From assembly GCF_030272615.1 (NCBI RefSeq), contig NC_081407.1, forward strand, positions 264,726,574 to 264,790,573: 64,000 nucleotides of DNA, given 5' to 3'. This DNA is from Cryptomeria japonica (taxonomy: Eukaryota; Streptophyta; Pinopsida; Cupressales; Cupressaceae). Position 1 is the first letter of the stretch. Each line of letters opens with the position of its first letter. Below the pieces are notes generated by a model. That model did not search any database. It was given only the letters and a program-made list of their open reading frames with translations, and was not told the origin of the DNA. The translations under genes and the position numbers were made by a program. This document shows positions 58,095 through 64,000 of this stretch, in pieces.

Positions 58095-61000
58095 CTAGAT
58101 GTGAAACTGATGAATGGTTTGCCCATAAGTTGTAAAGGAATCATAAGGTGGCTTGAATGTGCTCAAGTAGGATTGTAAGTCCATTTCAAGTTTTTGCTTC
58201 TGAGCTAGCACATCATCATAGAACAAATGGGGTTGGCAGATTTTGCTGAGTAGCAGATTCCCCTCATCTAGAGCGTCCCTTATATCCTTTTGTTCTTTCT
58301 TCAGTTCAGTCTGGAGCTCATTCAACTTCTTCACCAGAGCTATATTAAGAGCTTTTTGATGCTCCTTCTTGACATTAGCCTCTGCTACCTCTTCAAGGCT
58401 CTGCACCTAATCATCCACTACTGTGCATAGGAGCTTGAGTTTAGCTAGTGATGAATTGGTGTTGGGAAGATTTGTATCGGGTATCAAACCGTTAAGAGTT
58501 TCCACAGCAGCTTGAATTACATCCTGCTCCTTCTTCCTTCGAATGATTTTAAGGCACTCTTGAGCTACCTTGATGCTCTGCATTAGCTCTGTTTCACTTG
58601 CAAACTGGAGATCGATAGGACTGGTGATATCAGCTGGTTTGGCTTGACTCCTGGTTGCCTTTGGAGTCTCCATCTGGGTGCTCTTCTCTGCTTGTCCTGC
58701 CTTGTCCTCTTCCGCTTTCTTCTTCTCCGCTTCTCTCCTCTTCTCCACTTCCTTATCCTCCTCTTCCTTCTTCCTTTTCTCTGCTTCTCTCCTCTTTTCT
58801 TCTTCTTTTTCTTCCTCTTCCTTCTTCTTCTCTTCTACTTCCTTCTTCTTCTCATGTTCCTTATCTTCTTCTTCCTTCTTTTTCTTTTCATCTTCTTGCT
58901 TCTTTTTCTCTTCAACATCCTTCTTCTTCTTCTCCTCTTCATCTTTCTTCTTCTTCTCTTCTTCATCCTTCTTCTTTCTCTCTTCTTCATCTTTCTTCTT
59001 CTTCTCTTCTTCATCCCTTTTCCGCTTCTCTTCTTCATCCTTTTTCCTCTGCTTTGCCTCTTCCTTTGTTGCTTCCTGTCTATCCTCAACTTGCTTATCA
59101 ACCTGTTTAGCCTGTTGCTTCTGCCCTGTTGCCTTAGATGGTGTTTCCTGAGTAACATCCTCGATGTCCAGAGCATCGAAATCAATGGTGTCGATCGATT
59201 CAACAACCGGATTTCCTTCATCATCAAATACTTTGTTCGGTTTGGACATAACCGGTTCTTTTTCAGCTTGCTGGTTGGCTAGACGCGCTTTGTGAGTCTG
59301 GACAACGGTTCTCATATACAGATGAGTGTCTTTTTCAACATCATCAACTCTACCTTCTAATAGCCAGAGTCTTCTTCTTCTAGTGAAGAAGAGTCCTTTA
59401 TTTTGGTCAATAACATCAAACAATTCAAAATTTGACAAATCGGGAAAGTACTGTGCAAAAAATTTCTCCCTAATTTCCTGTTCCTTTTCTATGGCAATGC
59501 ACGATCTATTGTCTAATGACATATATAAAGAATCTGGTATCTGAGACTTAATATTTGAGGGCGACCGGTCATTAACACATAAATACTGAATTATTTTCTT
59601 TTCAACCACTTCCTTCTCATCATCATTAAAGTCGTCAAAACACTCAATTAAGTCATTTAGCACTTTTCTCCTAATATTCTTTATTGTTCTTTGACAATGT
59701 GTCAAAGGTTTATAGGAAGAGATATCTATATTTACCAGTGCAGATGATGTCGGTTCATTATTTGTCTTCCTCTTTGCTTGACGCGTTTTCTTTGGCTTTT
59801 CCTCAGACACAGTTTCTTCTGAGTCTAGAGAGGTATTCCTTGTCTTCCTCTTTCTCTCGAACACTTTAGCTGGTGCTGCTTTTGGTTTCTTCTTGGCTGG
59901 TGACCGCTTGGTCACTTTTGGAGTTGCAGTAGTAACCGGTGTTGATGTTGCAGGCACTGCCTTTGCCTTCTTTACTGCCGGTTCTTTTTCTTTCATTGCT
60001 GGTGGTTCCTCAATCGGTGCTATCCTCTCTAAGTAGGTGTCAGTTCTCTTTGCCTTAGGATCAAGCGGTGAGGCAATAAGGGTAGAGGCATACCCTTCCA
60101 GCATATCGTACATCACCTCATAGCCCATTGGCTCCACTTCTTCCTGTCTAGGCTCAACAACCTCCATTATGCATTTATCTACTTGGATGGTGAAGCAGAT
60201 ATCATCTTTATATTTCTTGACGATGTCATCTGATATCCTCACTCTTTGGCTCATTTTCCTTCTGAACTCATCAAAATACTTGTTCAGAACATCAGGGTAG
60301 CCGGTTCCAATTGCTTCAATGCTTTCCTTGATTTGCTTGGTCACCGGTTGGTCACCAGACCATTGGACATCTCCTACTCCTAGAAAGTAGCCTTGGAAAT
60401 AAAAGAACAACCCAACCAATAGTTGTCCAAACTTGAACCTAAGTGCATTATCCTATTTGATCGACTTTAGATTCAATAGGAGTTGTCTCTGCATACCAAT
60501 GCACAGATCAAATGATGCATCCTCCTTTATCATCCGGTAAGTGGCATTTACCACTGCAGTAGATACAGAGTTAATTCTGCTGGCTGAGAATGTTCGGTAT
60601 CCAATCACCATGCATGCATACTTCACCAGATCATCCTTGATAGAATTTACTGTCAAGCCACGTGAGTCGCTCACTAAACCGGTGAGCTTGGACATTCCAT
60701 TTTTTCTTACCGTCCTCAGGGCTGGCACTTCCCCTGTGTTGTAGAATCCGGTGATTGCATGAATTGCCTGCGGCGTGATATCATGTGTTCTCTTCAGGTA
60801 CATCTTATCACCATGGACTCTGCTCAGAATGATCCTTATATGATCCTCTGTGAAATCCTCCAGGAAGTAAACAACATTGTGGAGATTTTTCTTCTCCAAA
60901 ATATTAAACTCTAGTTTGATCTTCTTATCTTTTCCACAAAATAAACCTAACTGGGTGTGGATAGCTAGAGACCCTAGGTCTTCAATCTTGCAATCTATGT

Positions 61001-61142
61001 AGTCAGAAATTCCCTCTTCTACTATCACACCAGTCGGAACTTGTGATAGGGCATTATACTTGGACTTCTGTTGAATAACTGGTATGAGATGCTGAAGCCA
61101 TGATAGAAAACTTAAGAACTCGAGAAATAACTTTTGAAACAT
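58095..61142 (-). pseudogene. Large ORF of unknown function in LTR element
   Basis: One frame of about 1,016 codons, interrupted by two TAG codons (about 60,453 and 58,407), both in Gln-compatible positions. I recognise no known enzyme. Residues 1-27 are hydrophobic (MFQKLFLEFLSFLSWL). A globular, protein-like part follows to about residue 380 (ITPQAIHAITGF, CMVIGYRTFSASRIN) with a second hydrophobic patch after the first stop (GQLLVGLFFYFQGYFLG). Next come a Lys/Pro/Ala-rich basic linker, a second globular part (TIKNIRRKVLNDLIE, RRRLWLLEGRVDDVE) and a long Glu/Lys helix (about 59,050-58,700). The C-terminal helices (AQECLKIIRRKKEQDVIQAA, ELQTELKKEQKDI) look like coiled coil. It sits where a third ORF would lie in some Copia elements, after Gag and with pol missing. 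The general layout resembles plant transposon-associated proteins of unknown role (inference). Confidence 0.7.
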
Positions 61143-61551
61143 GTGAAATTAGGGCTTACCGATTCTCCTTCACTTCACACTTCGTCGGTTGCTGAATCAC
61201 CGCTTTGTATTCTCCACTTGACCATTTCCAGTTTGAATTTGAATGTCCTTTGCGGTTTCTCAATTTCTCGAAATCTCTTCTCAAATCACCTTTTCGTTGC
61301 TCTGCTCTTTGAAAAACTTTTCTTCGCTCAAAAATTGATAGTGAGAAATGATTTGAAAAATGCTTTTAAACATATTCCTCACCTACCGTCATTAATGCTC
61401 CTCCATTAGGGTGTAAACCCTAATTTGCCTTTTTACCATTTCTGGTCTTCTGCCAAACGACAGGTATAACATACCAGTTAAGGTCTTTTATCAGTGTAAA
61501 CCGGGGGTTCGAAACATTTCGCCGTTTGCTCCCCCTAAGCTTTTCTGAAGC
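61143..61551 (-). other. Spacer between Gag-like ORF and large ORF
   Basis: About 400 bp with no ORF on the sense strand. It contains GCTTAGGGGGAGC (61,528-61,540, minus strand) just after the Gag-like stop codon, then a leader-like stretch up to the ATG at 61,142. Confidence 0.55.
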
Positions 61552-62760
61552 TTAGTTTGTCGGCTCCGTGATTTCCACACTAGGTGCAGAAACCGATTCC
61601 TCTTGTAGCACCGCTGGTTTCTCCTTCCAGATTTTGTTCATGTCCGCTTGAATAGTGTCAACAACAATGTTTCCTTCTGGAGTGACCAGTATATCATCAG
61701 ATATGTTCTTTCTTGATCTACAGAATCTGGCAATGTGACCCGGTTTGTTGCAGTGATAGCAGACCAATCCAGGTTCTCTCCAAGGTCCATTGTTCATGTT
61801 TCCATTCTTCCTTCTGCATGTTGCAACAGTGTGACCATGACCATGATAGATCATACAATTTTCTCTCCATTCGGTTGCCGCTTGATAACCACCGCTTCTT
61901 GGCTGATGATTGAAGGCATTAAACCGGTTGTGATTTCGGTTCACAAAAGGTTCAGGACCAACTCCTTGGGTCCTCTGAGGATATCTTCTAGTGTTATCCA
62001 TAACAGACCTGCATTCAGATGCTCTGTGCCCATACTTGTTGCATGCATAACAATTACCATCAAATCTATAGGATCTAGGCTTATCATTTAGGAAATAAGG
62101 AAAATTGTTATAAGCCTTACTCCTACACACATTTGCAATATGTCCTTCTTTAAGACAGTTAAAGCAAACAGGTTTTAACTTTTGCTTACCTTTATCCTTT
62201 GATGTTGGTTGTTTATTTGATGTTACAGCATTTGTACCAGAGGTCTCACCTTCCTCATGACCGGAATAACCAAGTCCATTGGTATTCTTGACCGGTTTGG
62301 CAGATTCAAGCTTTTGCTCTAGCTTGACAGTACTCTTGTTGAACTTAGCAAGTATTTCCTTTGACTCAGAGAGTTCTTTGGAAATAGCAGCATTTGTTTC
62401 CAACAGGTTTTCATTCTCAAAGATGGCAGTGTTCAATTCTCCTTGCATGTCTTCCTTTTCCACTTTGCTTGCATGGAGTTGAGAATTTAGGGCACTTATC
62501 TCTTGTTTCAGCTTGGAGATCTCATGATCTCTTTCTTTCACCAGATCTTCAGCTTTCCTTCGGTTCTCAAGCTCTTGACACATCCGGATAGTCAGTCCTT
62601 CCAACTCCTCTCTTAGGTTGGAGTTTGATTCATTCAACTTATTTACTTCAACAATTAGGGCTTCCGTGTCTGCTTCATCTGAAGAACTATTTTCAGATAG
62701 CTCCATCAACTTTTCTACATGTTCTCTTCTTTTTGCTTGAGATGCCTTGTATTTGACCAT
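61552..62760 (-). CDS. gag: Gag-like protein with coiled coil and four zinc knuckles
   Basis: 402 intact codons. The first half is a long charged coiled coil (leucine-rich heptads from about residue 35 to 155: LIVEVNKLNESNSNLREELEG, SKELSESKEIL). The second half carries four zinc knuckles: CFNCLKEGHIANVC and CYACNKYGHRASEC (canonical CCHC), C-MIYHGHGHTVATC (second Cys missing) and CYHCNKPGHIARFC (canonical). The usual Copia capsid fold at the N-terminus is absent. It would bind the element's RNA for packaging, perhaps in particles built by a partner's Gag (inference). The frame is open upstream to an earlier ATG at about 62,831, apart from one TGA at about 62,795, so the original protein may have begun there. 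Confidence 0.8.
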   Translation of the reverse strand: MVKYKASQAKRREHVEKLMELSENSSSDEADTEALIVEVNKLNESNSNLREELEGLTIRMCQELENRRKAEDLVKERDHEISKLKQEISALNSQLHASKVEKEDMQGELNTAIFENENLLETNAAISKELSESKEILAKFNKSTVKLEQKLESAKPVKNTNGLGYSGHEEGETSGTNAVTSNKQPTSKDKGKQKLKPVCFNCLKEGHIANVCRSKAYNNFPYFLNDKPRSYRFDGNCYACNKYGHRASECRSVMDNTRRYPQRTQGVGPEPFVNRNHNRFNAFNHQPRSGGYQAATEWRENCMIYHGHGHTVATCRRKNGNMNNGPWREPGLVCYHCNKPGHIARFCRSRKNISDDILVTPEGNIVVDTIQADMNKIWKEKPAVLQEESVSAPSVEITEPTN

Positions 62761-62865
62761 AAGATCATCATAGGCTTGCTTAGACTGAGTGAGTCAGTGG
62801 GTAAGTTCCCTCAAAGTGTATTCCCCCATATCTCTTTCCAAGTGGTTAAACTTATAGAAAGGTTG

Positions 62866-62877
62866 GCTCTGATACCA
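62866..62877 (-). promoter_or_regulatory. Primer-binding site (initiator tRNA-Met)
   Basis: The plus strand reads GCTCTGATACCA, so the sense strand is TGGTATCAGAGC, two bases from the 5' LTR. Confidence 0.9.
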
Positions 62878-62879
62878 AT

Positions 62880-63995
62880 TGATGAATACTAAGAGGGGGG
62901 GTGAATTAGTATGCCAAAAATCTTTGCACTTAAACACTTTGCAAGACTGACAGTAAACCGGTAAAACAATTTAGCAGACAAACCAATTAACAAACATGCA
63001 AACCAAATAGCTGATAATGAATTCACCCACAAAAGCACAAACACCATAACACAAGAGATTTTGATGTGGAAACCCAATTAGGAAAAACCACGGTGAGATG
63101 GAACTCACAAGTAACTATCTGCAGAATAGGAACCAGATCGGTTAAGGTCTTACAATGTTCTTTACTAGAACAAATCCTGTTAGGAATCTCAATCTCTGTT
63201 AGGAGATAAGTCTGATTAAAGACTACCTTGCTAGAGGATTTTAGATCCACAGATGTGAACCATCTTGTTAGAGGATTTACAAAAGGCTTTTGGGCCTACC
63301 CGGTTAAGGGCTACAGACTTGTCAAAGATGTGAGTAATCAACAAGTGTTTGATCTAGCTAGTTGCATAGACTGCTTGGTTAGATCCTTGGTAGCTCATTC
63401 CTAATGCACTCCAGCATTACTTCAGTCTTCTACACAATCATTCTCTCTCCAACTCCTCAATCACCTTAAACCCTAGCAACAACATAAACTTTCACTATAT
63501 CCACATCAACAACCTAAAACCCTAGACATGATGTCCTTATAAAGGAATCTAATTTCATGTCGGTCCAATAGGATTACATTACAATTTCCTTGGTTCAATG
63601 AACCTGGACATACTTGGTACCATGACACAAAAAGCACCGTTAATGTGTCGGCACCGTCAAACAATCGGTGGATGGTAACTCATCACAAAATGCCGGTTGG
63701 TAACTCATCACAGAGTATTACCAGTTCATACAAAATTCCGGTTGTCAGTTTGACAAAAATGAAGACTGGTAAAAATGTGTTATGCCGCTTTAATCCCTCG
63801 AACCGCTTGGAGTCACCATGTCACTTTAGATTGGGAAACACATTCTGCAAAACATCAATAGTCTAAAGACTATAATACAACATACTGGTTGGAACAAATA
63901 GCAGTTGTGCTCTAACTCATACATATAAAGAGGATCTCAATGCAAGTATGTGTCCATCAATGACAATCACAACATAAACATAAAAAATGCCAACA
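62880..63995 (-). repeat. 5' LTR of the non-autonomous element
   Basis: 1,116 bp, partner of 56,401-57,516, with the same termini and stem-loop region (about 63,175-63,310). Promoter function would be on the minus strand. Confidence 0.92.
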
Positions 63996-64000
63996 TATGA
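63996..64000. other. Right target-site duplication (TATGA)
   Basis: Last five bases of the window; compare GATGA at 56,396-56,400. The Tat-2 RT should resume immediately after. Confidence 0.55.

Larger units (their letters stand above)
56401..63995 (-). mobile_element. Complete non-autonomous LTR element
   Basis: 7,595 bp, minus strand, bounded by two 1,116-bp LTRs. It has a PBS for initiator tRNA-Met and a polypurine tract in the right places. Inside are only two coding blocks: a zinc-knuckle Gag-like ORF and a long ORF of unknown function. No protease, integrase, RT or RNase H motif is present in any frame. It must use enzymes from a relative to move (inference). By-eye LTR differences number about 50, mostly C/T and G/A. 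Confidence 0.9.

Noticed and set aside
58655-59282. Long plus-strand ORFs rich in Ser, Leu and Phe
   Set aside because: Antisense shadows of the Glu/Lys repeat codons on the minus strand.
58407-60453. The two TAG codons in the big ORF as programmed readthrough
   Set aside because: Both sit at Gln-compatible sites, and the same C-to-T pattern is seen in unrelated elements; decay is simpler.

Overview
The window is transposon-derived DNA from a large plant nuclear genome. I recognise no host gene, tRNA, rRNA, CRISPR array or bacterial-type operon. All identifiable coding sequence belongs to Ty3/Gypsy and Ty1/Copia LTR retrotransposons or to L1-type LINEs, nested in each other and mostly broken by stops and frameshifts. 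The density, the age (LTR pairs about 4-5% diverged by eye) and the mixture suggest a seed plant with a giant genome, perhaps a gymnosperm; that assignment is inference.

Layout. 1-10,703: a Tat-type Gypsy element (Tat-1, + strand; gag, protease, G-patch, RT, two RNase H domains, integrase, 3' LTR). 10,704-11,559: a Copia-type LTR piece. 11,560-13,097: an L1 3' end. 13,098-14,731: an unknown broken ORF that runs up to an LTR at 14,732-16,240. 16,371-19,954: a degraded Copia element (- strand). 20,071-21,720: an L1 fragment (- strand), followed by a (TA)n tract. 22,841-37,144: a Copia element (+ strand), split by a complete chromodomain Gypsy element (26,766-34,542, - strand, 1,551-bp LTRs, 5-bp target duplication). 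37,145-40,330: an old chromovirus-like Gypsy remnant. 40,331-43,305: LTR-derived sequence with a (TG)n tract. 43,306-47,220: a Copia-type gag with PBS and LTR (- strand). 47,831-56,400: a second Tat element (Tat-2) with its LTR, a leader packed with 21-bp repeats, gag, protease, G-patch and part of RT. 56,401-63,995: a complete LTR element (- strand, two 1,116-bp LTRs) inserted inside the RT active-site codons of Tat-2. It has a zinc-knuckle ORF and a roughly 1,016-codon ORF of unknown function, but no protease, RT or integrase.

How the parts relate. Tat-1 and Tat-2 are members of one family: domain order, LTR promoter and a U3 inverted repeat are shared. The 56.4-64.0 kb element looks non-autonomous, so it would need enzymes from a relative. 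The LTRs at 14.7 kb, 56.4 kb and 62.9 kb share the terminus TGTTGGCA and an array of tiny stem-loops with a CTAACA/TTAACC loop. In three separate elements nearly all disabling changes in otherwise continuous frames can be explained as C-to-T changes, the expected footprint of cytosine methylation.

The best candidates for something undescribed are the large ORF of the non-autonomous element, the stem-loop array in its LTR, and the strictly phased 21-bp repeats in the Tat-2 leader.
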